From positions 1-31,017 of the forward strand of contig PDIM01010349.1 of NCBI GenBank assembly GCA_002811675.1: 31,017 nt of DNA, in the 5' to 3' direction. The notes beneath the pieces are model-generated. The model did not search any database and had not been told where the DNA came from. It saw nothing but the letters and a program-made list of their open reading frames with translations. This DNA is from Ichthyosporea sp. XGB-2017a (Eukaryota > Opisthokonta > Ichthyosporea). Below, piece by piece: positions 18,063 through 27,850 of this stretch. How positions within the stretch are numbered: position 1 is the first letter of the stretch; each line of letters begins with the position of its first letter. The translations under genes were made by a program, and so were the position numbers.

Positions 18063-20474
18063 TCAGTCTTCCCTGACAGCGATTTTCTTGTTCTCATCAT
18101 CATATTTTAAAACGGAAGAATTGAAGGCAGACGTATGGGCATCCTCAAACAGCTTGTCAACATTGGTAGCCTGGGTTGCTGGCTTCTTCGTTACCATCAT
18201 GTCTTTCATGGTGTTCGCTGTTAAGTATTTCTTACTCATACCAGTCGGCAGAAGTGGAACATCAAGTTCCTTCTTAAGTTCTCTCTTTAATCCTTCGATA
18301 ATAGCATTCTCCTTTTTTTTTTCCATTGCATCATCTTCGTAATTTGATTTCGTGTCCCCCAGTACATCTTCATCCACAATTATGTCCATTTCTTCTGCAG
18401 CACGCTTTATCCAGTCATTTCTGCTTTTCTGTTTAGCTTTCAAATGAAGTTTTTCGTCGATTTTGCGGGCCAGCTTAACCCTTCTCTTCACATTGGGCAT
18501 ATACATCAAATTAACCTCCAAGTCCTGGATACCATTTTCCTTCTGCAATGTTTTCACAATCTTTTTATAAGACTGTGCATCATCCGGTGACACCAGAGCA
18601 AGACTAACACCCTTCTTTCCTTCCCCACGAGCTGTCCTTCCTGCCCTATGCACATATGTGTCCGCATCGCGAGGGATTTGGTAATGCACAACATGATTTA
18701 CTGCAGCAATATCTAAACCTCTAGCGGACACGTCTGTAGTGATTAAAATACCCCGAGGTGAATTCTTAAAGCGCTCCAAGTTTTTAAGTCTTTGCCTCTG
18801 TTGCATATTTGCGTGAAGGCCCACAACACTCACATCCTTGCACCATTCAAATAGAAGGGAAAATATAGGCAGAAGTCTTCGAATGCAACTTATACTGTTG
18901 CAAAACACAATACTTCTTCCTCCATAAAGCTGAAGAAAATAGTACAAAAAGTGGTCCTTGTTTTCCACCACGCAATCTATTTTAGATTCAAAAACATTTG
19001 AAGCGACTGTTGTTTTTGTTGATAAATCTATAACCTTTGGCTTCTTTTGAATATCGATACTTCTCAAAAGTCTTTCAAGCGTTTGCTCCTCGGGCGTGAC
19101 ATCAGCTTCAACTTGCTTCCCTTTTTTCTTCGTACTTACTTTACGGGGTTTATAAAAATCTTTCTTCAAACACAAAGTAGCCGAGAAAATCATAGTCTGA
19201 CGGCTATTTGTGGGTTTAACTTCAACCGCCTCTTCCATAGGCATTCCGGTTTCGAGTACTGCGCCTGAAGAAGCGCTTTCAAACTCATGAAAATCTGGAA
19301 TGTCCAATTCGTCTGGATCTTCAAAGTCGCCTTTATCCCCACCATCATTTTCCTCTCCAGATGGTTCAAGCTTTGGAATGTATTCTAAAATATGACGCAA
19401 TTCCGCGAAATGGCCTTGCTCCAGCATTCTATCCGCCTCATCAAGAACCAAATACTTGACATTTCGCATCGAACGCAAGTATCCGCATCCATCTTTGCCA
19501 CCCTGCTTCAGAATCTCCCACAAACGTCCCGGCGTAGCAACGACAATTTGGGGTTTTGATTTGACAAGGCGTTGCTGTTTCTCCATAGAAATACCTCCTA
19601 CGATGGGGCACACGTTAATAGATCCCTTTGGACACCGAACGCTCACTTCAGTGAGGTGCTTGTAAACCTGCATAGCCAATTCTCTCGTAGGCTCCAAGAT
19701 TAGCCCCACTACTCCCAAGTCACGTGCCCTACACCCTCTCTTCACCTCGCCAAGAACAAAAGACAAAATAGGAAGTCCGAATGCAAGTGTTTTTCCTGAT
19801 CCTGTTTGAGAGGCAACCATCACATCCTTACGGTCACGCAAGATGGCAGGAATGCTATGTGTTTGAACCTCAGTCGGGTGCAGTTTGCCGCTACTGAGTA
19901 GACTCCCTATAAGCTCGTCAGGGACCCCCATCTCTCTCCATTTGACATCGTGCGCCTCTTTGTCTTCTACGCTCACCCCTTCGAATGGATCCTTAATAAG
20001 GGCGGGAACAGGGTCTACCGCCCCGCTTGCTTCTTCCGCTACTGGAATTTCCACCTTCTTCTTTTCACTCTTCTTCTTATTTTTTCTGCCCTTCTTCTTA
20101 CCCTTCACTGGCGCAACCTTCTTAACTCCGGATCCTTCTTCATTTGAAACTTCCAATCCCTCGACATCCCCAAGATCCATTTCCTCAATAGATATGAGCC
20201 CTTGAGCCATGTCGTCATATGCAAACATCTTTGAGTCTTCTAAGTTGACCCTCCTCCACTTCGATTCGTCCACATTGATCACATGACCACTGGTCCCCTC
20301 AATCACATGACCCCTGTCTTCGTGTCCATCAGTCTCCTTTAAACGCGAAGATCTTGTAGGCCCCACACTTCTCTTCCTTTTTCTTGCCCCGCCATTCTTT
20401 ACAATATTCTTTGCATCCACTTTAGAGCTCTTGCTTCCTCCAGCAGGGCTATTTTTCTCAATCACAGTCCACAT
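18063..20474 (-). CDS. DEAD-box RNA helicase, DDX24/Mak5 family
   Basis: All helicase motifs are present: Q motif (WREMGVPDELIGSLL ... PTEVQ), motif I ASQTGSGKT (about residue 219), PTRELA, GG, TPGRL, DEAD (about 345), SAT (about 428), then IVFCNS, TTDVSARGLD and HRAGRTARGEG (about 606). DEADRMLEQGHFAELRHIL is the DDX24/Mak5 form of the post-DEAD helix. An insert of about 75 residues with acidic sequence sits between DEAD and SAT, and another basic insert follows SAT; such inserts are typical of this subfamily. Mak5 acts in the nucleolus in 60S subunit assembly. The N-terminus is basic and low in complexity, and includes a Lys-rich nuclear-localisation-like run. Length 803 aa. The start is an ATG with G at -3. 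It faces RRP5 across a 346-bp spacer. Confidence 0.93.
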   Translation of the reverse strand: MWTVIEKNSPAGGSKSSKVDAKNIVKNGGARKRKRSVGPTRSSRLKETDGHEDRGHVIEGTSGHVINVDESKWRRVNLEDSKMFAYDDMAQGLISIEEMDLGDVEGLEVSNEEGSGVKKVAPVKGKKKGRKNKKKSEKKKVEIPVAEEASGAVDPVPALIKDPFEGVSVEDKEAHDVKWREMGVPDELIGSLLSSGKLHPTEVQTHSIPAILRDRKDVMVASQTGSGKTLAFGLPILSFVLGEVKRGCRARDLGVVGLILEPTRELAMQVYKHLTEVSVRCPKGSINVCPIVGGISMEKQQRLVKSKPQIVVATPGRLWEILKQGGKDGCGYLRSMRNVKYLVLDEADRMLEQGHFAELRHILEYIPKLEPSGEENDGGDKGDFEDPDELDIPDFHEFESASSGAVLETGMPMEEAVEVKPTNSRQTMIFSATLCLKKDFYKPRKVSTKKKGKQVEADVTPEEQTLERLLRSIDIQKKPKVIDLSTKTTVASNVFESKIDCVVENKDHFLYYFLQLYGGRSIVFCNSISCIRRLLPIFSLLFEWCKDVSVVGLHANMQQRQRLKNLERFKNSPRGILITTDVSARGLDIAAVNHVVHYQIPRDADTYVHRAGRTARGEGKKGVSLALVSPDDAQSYKKIVKTLQKENGIQDLEVNLMYMPNVKRRVKLARKIDEKLHLKAKQKSRNDWIKRAAEEMDIIVDEDVLGDTKSNYEDDAMEKKKENAIIEGLKRELKKELDVPLLPTGMSKKYLTANTMKDMMVTKKPATQATNVDKLFEDAHTSAFNSSVLKYDDENKKIAVRED

Positions 20475-20820
20475 CGCTTCCCTGACTTTCAGACAATGGC
20501 TAGATCTGGGGGTGGACAGCTGGCTGATATACAGTAGGGAGGTAGGTGCAGCCTAGCTACATAGCTTAGTCCCCCATCATTATTATTTGGCGGGGGACTT
20601 AGGGGAGGGGGGTGCCATGTGACAGACAGGTAATATTAATATTGTACTGTAGTCCATTATTATATCACATGGGCCCCTATTATTATGATGATGATGGTTA
20701 TTATGGCTAGATAGCCCCCCCAGCTACAAGTAATGGAACAACCCACTTCACTTCTCTTGGAAAGCATAAAGCCGTTCAGTGATTCACAGGCGAAGAGGGA
20801 GAGAGACAGATTGCGGAAGT
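20475..20820. promoter_or_regulatory. Head-to-head promoter region of DDX24/Mak5 and RRP5
   Basis: 346 bp between divergent starts. It contains an inverted repeat (20568-20599), several ATT/ATG triplet runs (20576-20587, 20655-20663, 20681-20700), and TGTACTGTAG at 20643-20652, the same 10-mer found in the KCMF1/ELP1 spacer. No canonical TATA box is visible on either strand. Confidence 0.5.
20568..20599. repeat. Inverted repeat, 8-bp stem with 16-nt loop
   Basis: AGTCCCCC at 20568-20575 pairs perfectly with GGGGGACT at 20592-20599. The loop is A/T-rich with ATT repeats. It could form a cruciform or hairpin, or simply be a paired factor site; no function can be read from sequence. Confidence 0.75.
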
Positions 20821-23800
20821 ATGGCTGTGATTACCCCTTCCAAAAAGAAGGTAACCAAAAATGGCCTCTCGGCTAAGAAACGGAAGGTGGCAATCTCTAC
20901 CAGTGTTGAAGGATCTAAACGGTCTGGGAACGATCGTGTGAAGAATCCCAAGAAAGCGCGCATAGAATCTGTGCCACAGAATGAAGAAGAAGCGGCTTTT
21001 CCTCGTGGAGGTTCGATAGGCGTGACCCCTTTGGAGTATAGACAGATTGCGGAAGAAGTTGATAGTGAGCTCATGAGTGGGGCGACCGCTGAGCAAGACA
21101 CAGATATGGGAGTTTCGGAAAATCTTATTTATGCCAAGAAAGGTGGCAAGAAGAATAGTGCCAATAATGCGGCTAAAAAAAGTAGCAAAAGCCATAAAAA
21201 AATAGAGCCAATCAGTGGAAATCGGAAATTCTGGGTGGATGAAAGTGGTTCTGTTAACGTTCTAGGTTATATATCTCAAGTCAATGACCTTGTGGCGAAA
21301 GTTAGTTTGCCCGGCTGCTATCATAATGGCGATAGTGGTAAACTAGAGATAACCAATGTGAATGATTTTGTAGAGAGTGTACTCGAGAAGGAGACTGGCT
21401 TAGTTGAAGAGAATGAGACTGATGCTGGTGATGTGTCATCTAGCGAAGATGAGCAAAGCGAAGATGACGACGGTGAAGACGAAGAGGATGAAGATGATGG
21501 GAGTGAAGATGAGGTTGAAGAAGGTAATGGAATGGATGAAGAGGCTTCTTTGTCTGTACTAGAGACGTCTCATTCGGAAAGCATTTCTTTGAAAAAATAT
21601 TTGCATATTGGTCAAATGCTTCCATTTGCTGTGGTCCATGAAAAAAGTGAAAAAGGTAGCAAAGTTAGTCTGTCTTTGAATCCAAAACTCATTAACCAGG
21701 GCATAACTTCAGATAATGTGTGTGAGGGCTACCTTATTTCCGGATATATTTCGTCGGTTGAAGACCATGGACTGATTATCGACGTAGGTGTGGATTCTAT
21801 GTCTGCCTTTTGTTCAAACGCTGACAGTGCAGAATTTTTGAAGGCACACTGTAAGTCTACTGGACAAAGTCTGAATAAGATGCAGCTCTTGGGCCTCCCT
21901 GTGTTGTGTTCTGTTCGTGAAGGGTATGAAAATGGAAGAGTTGTAAACGTTACTTTGGACCCCAATGTTGTGAATGGATGTGTTGCAAAGAACCACCAGG
22001 GCAAGATCATGACTGTTGGTAGTCTAAAAGCGGGAAATGTGGTGAATGCGCACGTTGTGGGGCATGAGACCAACGGACTTCACTTGTCATTCTTGGATGG
22101 ACTAAAGGGATATGTTGATCAATTCCACCTCCCATCTTTGGAAATGATTTCGTGTGAAGAGGGTGCCAAAGAAAGAATAGCCGAAGCGATCCCTTTGAAG
22201 TCTAAGGTAAAGGCAAAAGTTCTATATGTTGACCCTGAGTCAAAGATAATATCCCTTTCTTTAAAAAATGTGAGTAGTGAGGCGATTGCGAATGGCGACC
22301 TGAATTTCGTTAGTCACTGTGAAAGCCTGGGTCTTAGACATGGAAAAGTAGTCGAAGATGCTGAAATTGTTCGTGTTGACAAAGGATTTGGTTTGTATGT
22401 AAGCGTATGTGAAGGTCTCAGAGGGTTTGTCCATTATTCAAATGCTTCTGATGCGGTAACTGGTAAGAATTCGCTGGCAAAGTATAATGTAGGGTTTTCT
22501 ACCCACTGCCGAGTTATTGGCTTCAACTCTTTTGATCGTCTGGTGCTGTTGTCTTGTCAAAAATCCGTCTTGGAGAAAAAGTTTTTGAACTACGCTGAAT
22601 TAAAACCAGGCATGAAAGTCGATGGTGCCGTAATGAGTGTCAAAAATGATGTAGGACTAGTTGTATCACTGGACAAAAACATTAAGGGATTGGTGACAAA
22701 GAATCACCTGTCAGATTTGCCTTCAATGAAGAACCCAGAAAAAAGGTTTAAGGAGGGTGATTCTGTGACTTGCCGTATTCTTCAAGTTGATCCGGATGCT
22801 AAAAAACTAACATTAACCTGCAAAAAGTCTCTGACATCTCTAACAGAAGAAGACGAAATTTTGAACTCGTACGAAATGGCAAAATTGAACACTTGGTTTG
22901 TGGGAACCGTAGGCGCTGTAAAGCCTTTCGGTTGTATAGTGAACTTTTTTAATGGCGTTCATGGACTTATTAGTCTGAACGAATTCACAAAACCGATGAG
23001 TCCTAGTAACGTTGGAAACCACTTTAAAGTGGGGCAGATTGTGAGATGCCGTGTCATTCATTGCCTTCCTCAATTCCAGAAATTGAAACTTTCTCTCCGT
23101 GACGGAGTTGCGACTGCGTCCACCGCCTTCAAGTTTGATAACGAAAATTTATTTAAAGTTGGTGACGTAGTAGAGGGTGTTGTCACTGGAGATAAGCCTG
23201 GCTCGTTTGATGTTCGTATCTCGAGAGATAATGGGGATGGATCATCTGTTACGTTGAATGCAGCTTTGCCTTTTGATCAACTGTCAGATTCTTTTTCTGG
23301 AATTACTTTGATGCGTAAGGCCATTGCGCACTGCAAGGTCGGCTCAAAAACCGTGAAGGCTGTAGTCCTTTTCAGAGATAGTCGCAACCGTGTATACCTT
23401 ACACTCAAGGAGTCCTTTAAGTGGTGCTTTTCAAATGGAAAGTATATTTGCCCCCCAAAGGTCGACAATCTGAAGATAGGAATGCTTGCTATGGGATACG
23501 TTCGCCAAATTGCAAAATTTGGATGCTTTATTGGATTCCCCAATGGTCTTTCGGGACTTTTGCCTACCGCTGAAATTTGTGATCGTTTCGTTGCTGATCC
23601 AAATGAAGTTCTTGGCTTGGGGCAGTCAGTACTTGTTCGTGTGAGCACAGTTGAAGAAATAAGCGGAAAATTCACCGTATCAATGAAGGGCATTTCGGAA
23701 TCGCTTGACGAATTAGAAAAGGTGTGTAATAGAGGGTTTGTGGGCGACTTGAGCAATATAGATAAGAGCATCTATTTAACAGAAAGCAATATAGCATCTT

Positions 23801-26800
23801 GGAAGAAAGTTAAAGTTGGGCAGGTTGTAGCGTGTTCCGTAATTCAGCTGCAGGATTTTGGAGCTGTTACTAACATTGAGGATGCTGATGGCGCAGTGAT
23901 AGAAGGGAAGCAGGGCTTAATCACAAAACAGCAGTGTGACGCGGAGTATAAAGTTGGAGATTCTGTGAAGTGTGTGGTATTGGATGTTAACTATGAAGCG
24001 GGTCTTGTTGATCTTTCGGCAAAGCAACAGTTGGTGTCGCAAGCCACTAGGGACTTTAGTAGGGGCTTGAAAAAGATTGCTAAAAAACTTAAAGACTCTT
24101 CTGATAAGATGTTCTCGGTTTCAGGAACTATTGTTCTTGTTAAAAAGGACCTAGTTATTTCTTCTTTGAACTCAGAAGTGGGTGGCTGCTTGGCAATGTT
24201 TCCTGTGGTAAATCCTATATCTGCAGGATGTGTAGATCTGAACGTTAACTCAAAACACGGCGTTTTTAATATGTTTAAGGTTGGCGATACTGTACATGGT
24301 CGTGTGTTTCATCTACCAGGGGCTTTTCAACCAGGTGAGCATTCTTCTTACCATTGCTTGATGGTACCGGATAAGGCTTCATACGAGCTGCAAGTGGCCA
24401 AAGATGAACGAAACAAAAACGCCCTGAGATCTGTTGGTAATGTGAGTACTGGCAAATTTGTTGTACAACCTGGTCATATCGTTGAAGCGACTATCACATC
24501 CAAGCATGCTACACAAATGAATGTAGAAGTTCGTGATCCGTCTGATGAACGCTCTATTTCTCGCGGCCGTATCAATATCTGTGAAGTGATGGATGATGAA
24601 AATATTAATGTCGAAGCCAGCTCCAGTATCAGGGCCTTTGACAAATTCAAGAAAGGTGACTCAATTACAGCTGTATGTATAGGCTTCCATGACGCTAAAA
24701 CGCATAAGTTTCTGCCTATTTCACATTCAGGCAAGCGTGCAAATATGTTGGAACTTTCTGTTAAACCCAAGGTTTTAGCAATGGCGCGGAAATCTCTTGA
24801 AGAGCCAGGTGAGACCTTCCAATGTCCCAAACCTTTGTGTTTGGAAGACCTCAAGCCCGGAAAGGCATGTGTTGGTTTTGTGCAAGAGATTGCTGATGAA
24901 TATCTCTGGGTTCAACTTGCCCCCTCTATCCGTGGTCGGGTTCATATGCTGGATGTGGGTGGCCTTGCAGAAACGGTAACAGCGTTGGGTGATCACTTTG
25001 AGAGACAACAACCTGTTAAATGCTATATTTTGAAGGTGAACTTTGAGAAGGGGATGGTTGATCTGTCCTTGAGACCAGTAGATGAACTCACGGGAGAGCC
25101 CATTTTTAAGATTGGGGATGTTGTGTGTGGCAAAATAGAGAAAGTTACTGAGCCGTTTTCTATCTTAGCACGATTATCATCCCGCCAGAGAGGGCAGGTT
25201 TTTGTTACGGAGCTGAGTGATAACTTCTCTAAAAACCCTTTGAGCTCAGAATCGATGTATACAACTGGTTCACTAATTAACTGTTGTGTGACGCAAATCT
25301 CCCAATCTAAGCACGGAAAGGATATACACCTATCGTTGCGTCAATCTGTAGTGTGTAAAGACGAGGAAGCTGTTGTTGTGGATGCAAGGATCACAACTAT
25401 CGAAGATGTTAAATCGGAAATGGTTGTGCGAGGATATGTGAAAAGCATCTCAAAATCAGGCTGTTTTGTTTATCTTTCTTCCAATGTCGTTGCACGCGCT
25501 AAAATTGCGGAATTGTCTGATAGCTTTGTTAAACACCCTGAAAAGGTCTTCCCGGTCGGCGCACTAGTCAGTGCCCGTGTTATTGGTGTGGATGTTCCGA
25601 ACCAGAGAATTGAGATAACTCTGAAGACGTCAATTGTAGACCCTGCGAGTTTTGAAAAACTTCTGACTTTTGACAAAATGCAATGCTTTTCTAAAGAAAG
25701 CCCGGCCAATCCAGCATGTTTTTACAAAGGCACGATAAAGCAGATAACGGATTTTGGGATTTTTGTGAAGGTTAGAAACAGTCACCTTACAGGATTAGTT
25801 CATACGTCTGAAATTTTGGATAAGAAAATTGTGCTAAACAAACGCGAGAAGGAAACAATGAAGGCAAAACTGCTTTCAATGTACAAGGTAAACGACCTTG
25901 TAAAAGTTGTTTGTTTAAAGAAAGAAGTCCCAACAAAAAAAATATACTTGGGAATGAAGGCTTCGTATTTCGAGAACTGTATGGATATCGATTCTGACGA
26001 TGAAGAAGTGGATGGGGAAGTGGAACATGAATTTGTTAACGAAAGTGACGATGATGAAGAAGAAAATGCAGAATCGTCCTCGGATGATGACAATTCCGAG
26101 GAATCAGCATCGGAAACAGAAGATAGTGAACCTAGACATCACGATGATGCGGATAACTCTCAGTTAGAGGTACCAAAGTCACTGAAGCGAAAACGTGAGG
26201 CCACTAGCGAAGACGAGGAAGAAGAGGAAGGGGTTGACTTAGGCATTTCTGGTAAAATGGATTGGGATGAAGCTAGTGACACTAATGAGGCGGGAGTGAG
26301 CTCTGATGAGGAAGTTGAGGAAGATGAGGATGCTGAAGAAGCAGAGGCGAGTTTGAGTAAGAGCGCTAAGAAAAGGGCTAAAAAAGCGGAAAAGAAAAAC
26401 GAAGAGAGTAAAATTACTGATATTGAAAATGCTCTTGCGTTGAATGATTCAGCCCCACAATCTGCAGACGAATTTGATAGATTATTGCTAGGTTCTCCCA
26501 ACAGCTCCTATCTATGGATTCAGTATATTGCTTTTCACCTGAATATGGCCGATATTATAAAAGCTAGATCTATTGTGGAGCGTGCACTGTCAACTATTTC
26601 CCCTGTAGAAGAGTCTGAAAGATTCAATGTTTGGGTTGCGTATTTGAATATGGAGAACGTATATGGGTCAAAAGAAAGCATGAGCGAAGCTATTAAACGG
26701 TGTATGGCAGTTAATGACCCTAAGAAAGTATGTCTGAGTCTAGTAAAGATTTATGAAAAATCCGAAAAGTTGACTGAATGCGAAGAAGCGTTCAAACTAA

Positions 26801-27258
26801 TGTTGAAGAAGTTTAGGCAAAGCAAGAAGGTTTATATTTTGTACGGTCAATTCTTGATTCAAAACAAAAGAGTAGAAGATGCACGGGCCATTCTTCAGAA
26901 AGGTCTTCTGGCCCTTCCCAAGCACAAGCACATTGCAACTATTTCCAAATTCGCTCAAATGGAATTTAGATTTGGTTCAGTAGAGCGTGGTCGTACTGTC
27001 TTTGAAGGAATGCTTGATTCATACCCAAAGCGCCTAGACCTGTGGTCTGTGTACTTGGATATGGAAATGAAAGTCGGTGATTCTGCTGCTATTCGCCGAC
27101 TTTTTGAGCGTGTTGTTCACATGAAATTGTCGAGTAAGAAAATGAAATTCTTCCTGAAGAGATATCTGGAATATGAGAAGACACAAGGAACAAAGGAAAC
27201 TGTCAGCCATGTTAAAGAGCTTGCTATGAATTATGTTGTGAATTCTGGAAGGGCTTAA
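20821..27258 (+). CDS. RRP5: rRNA biogenesis protein Rrp5/PDCD11 (S1 repeats plus HAT/TPR)
   Basis: Rrp5 binds pre-rRNA in the nucleolus and is needed for cleavages leading to both 18S and 5.8S rRNA. The 2145-aa protein has the family architecture. A basic N-terminus is followed by a long series of S1 domains (about residues 120-1720), seen as repeated G-x-V ... G-F/L-x-G-L/F-V ... V-x-A-R/K-V units, for example QITDFGIFVKVRNSHLTGLVH and SISKSGCFVYLSSNVVAR. A C-terminal HAT/TPR block (about 1880-2145) begins FDRLLLGSPNSSYLWIQY. Acidic Asp/Glu/Ser linkers lie near residues 200-260 and 1725-1880. It is longer than yeast (1729 aa) or human (1871 aa). The start is the first ATG, with A at -3 and G at +4; only a GTG lies further upstream. 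It is uninterrupted over 6.4 kb. Confidence 0.95.
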   Translation: MAVITPSKKKVTKNGLSAKKRKVAISTSVEGSKRSGNDRVKNPKKARIESVPQNEEEAAFPRGGSIGVTPLEYRQIAEEVDSELMSGATAEQDTDMGVSENLIYAKKGGKKNSANNAAKKSSKSHKKIEPISGNRKFWVDESGSVNVLGYISQVNDLVAKVSLPGCYHNGDSGKLEITNVNDFVESVLEKETGLVEENETDAGDVSSSEDEQSEDDDGEDEEDEDDGSEDEVEEGNGMDEEASLSVLETSHSESISLKKYLHIGQMLPFAVVHEKSEKGSKVSLSLNPKLINQGITSDNVCEGYLISGYISSVEDHGLIIDVGVDSMSAFCSNADSAEFLKAHCKSTGQSLNKMQLLGLPVLCSVREGYENGRVVNVTLDPNVVNGCVAKNHQGKIMTVGSLKAGNVVNAHVVGHETNGLHLSFLDGLKGYVDQFHLPSLEMISCEEGAKERIAEAIPLKSKVKAKVLYVDPESKIISLSLKNVSSEAIANGDLNFVSHCESLGLRHGKVVEDAEIVRVDKGFGLYVSVCEGLRGFVHYSNASDAVTGKNSLAKYNVGFSTHCRVIGFNSFDRLVLLSCQKSVLEKKFLNYAELKPGMKVDGAVMSVKNDVGLVVSLDKNIKGLVTKNHLSDLPSMKNPEKRFKEGDSVTCRILQVDPDAKKLTLTCKKSLTSLTEEDEILNSYEMAKLNTWFVGTVGAVKPFGCIVNFFNGVHGLISLNEFTKPMSPSNVGNHFKVGQIVRCRVIHCLPQFQKLKLSLRDGVATASTAFKFDNENLFKVGDVVEGVVTGDKPGSFDVRISRDNGDGSSVTLNAALPFDQLSDSFSGITLMRKAIAHCKVGSKTVKAVVLFRDSRNRVYLTLKESFKWCFSNGKYICPPKVDNLKIGMLAMGYVRQIAKFGCFIGFPNGLSGLLPTAEICDRFVADPNEVLGLGQSVLVRVSTVEEISGKFTVSMKGISESLDELEKVCNRGFVGDLSNIDKSIYLTESNIASWKKVKVGQVVACSVIQLQDFGAVTNIEDADGAVIEGKQGLITKQQCDAEYKVGDSVKCVVLDVNYEAGLVDLSAKQQLVSQATRDFSRGLKKIAKKLKDSSDKMFSVSGTIVLVKKDLVISSLNSEVGGCLAMFPVVNPISAGCVDLNVNSKHGVFNMFKVGDTVHGRVFHLPGAFQPGEHSSYHCLMVPDKASYELQVAKDERNKNALRSVGNVSTGKFVVQPGHIVEATITSKHATQMNVEVRDPSDERSISRGRINICEVMDDENINVEASSSIRAFDKFKKGDSITAVCIGFHDAKTHKFLPISHSGKRANMLELSVKPKVLAMARKSLEEPGETFQCPKPLCLEDLKPGKACVGFVQEIADEYLWVQLAPSIRGRVHMLDVGGLAETVTALGDHFERQQPVKCYILKVNFEKGMVDLSLRPVDELTGEPIFKIGDVVCGKIEKVTEPFSILARLSSRQRGQVFVTELSDNFSKNPLSSESMYTTGSLINCCVTQISQSKHGKDIHLSLRQSVVCKDEEAVVVDARITTIEDVKSEMVVRGYVKSISKSGCFVYLSSNVVARAKIAELSDSFVKHPEKVFPVGALVSARVIGVDVPNQRIEITLKTSIVDPASFEKLLTFDKMQCFSKESPANPACFYKGTIKQITDFGIFVKVRNSHLTGLVHTSEILDKKIVLNKREKETMKAKLLSMYKVNDLVKVVCLKKEVPTKKIYLGMKASYFENCMDIDSDDEEVDGEVEHEFVNESDDDEEENAESSSDDDNSEESASETEDSEPRHHDDADNSQLEVPKSLKRKREATSEDEEEEEGVDLGISGKMDWDEASDTNEAGVSSDEEVEEDEDAEEAEASLSKSAKKRAKKAEKKNEESKITDIENALALNDSAPQSADEFDRLLLGSPNSSYLWIQYIAFHLNMADIIKARSIVERALSTISPVEESERFNVWVAYLNMENVYGSKESMSEAIKRCMAVNDPKKVCLSLVKIYEKSEKLTECEEAFKLMLKKFRQSKKVYILYGQFLIQNKRVEDARAILQKGLLALPKHKHIATISKFAQMEFRFGSVERGRTVFEGMLDSYPKRLDLWSVYLDMEMKVGDSAAIRRLFERVVHMKLSSKKMKFFLKRYLEYEKTQGTKETVSHVKELAMNYVVNSGRA

Positions 27259-27850
27259 GCAAACTCCGGTGAAGATATAATACCCACCTGCCACTTTTCG
27301 TTGTAGTGTGTCATCCCAGATGATAGTTAGTTTCTTGGCCGTGGCCAATACCCAAATAAACAAAACATTTTTTGAATTTATTTAAGGCCGTCTTTTTAAT
27401 TGGCATCCCCACATGTAACCCTCGCAGTGCAAGAGAAGCATATGGAATATTGGCCAGCTGTGAGGACTGCCTTATTTGGGCATTACAGTCATCCCACTTT
27501 GGTGTATTATTATTACAGCCAACTCATTTATATAAAGCTGCATGGGCTCTTGCACGTCGCAGCAGTCAACAGTGTTGATAGTAAATAGTGATTCCAAGAC
27601 TGCGACTGACAAACAAGTAGTACATATTGTGGTCATTGGCTGCTCTAACCTTATGGCTCAGCTTCTTTCTCGATCTTACCGACCATAACAATCTTTCAAA
27701 CTTATGTAATCTTAGGCGAGCTCACACTTATGCAGTTACCTCAATTTAAATGGAAGTTGGCAATAGAAATTTTGCATTCTCTTTAGTCTTTCGTTTTACT
27801 AAACTGCACAAGGCGTTTTTTTTTCTTTCTTGAATGGGCAATGTTCATCC
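27259..27850. other. RRP5 3'UTR and UBTD-like 5' region
   Basis: This 592-bp spacer lies between two plus-strand genes. AATAAA at 27355 ends RRP5. TTTATATAAAG at about 27528-27538 is a TATA-box candidate roughly 310 bp before the next start. A pyrimidine-rich stretch (27813-27830) precedes the UBTD-like ATG. The short frames here show no family resemblance. Confidence 0.45.
27355..27360 (+). terminator. Poly(A) signal of RRP5
   Basis: AATAAA about 96 nt after the RRP5 TAA stop. Confidence 0.6.
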
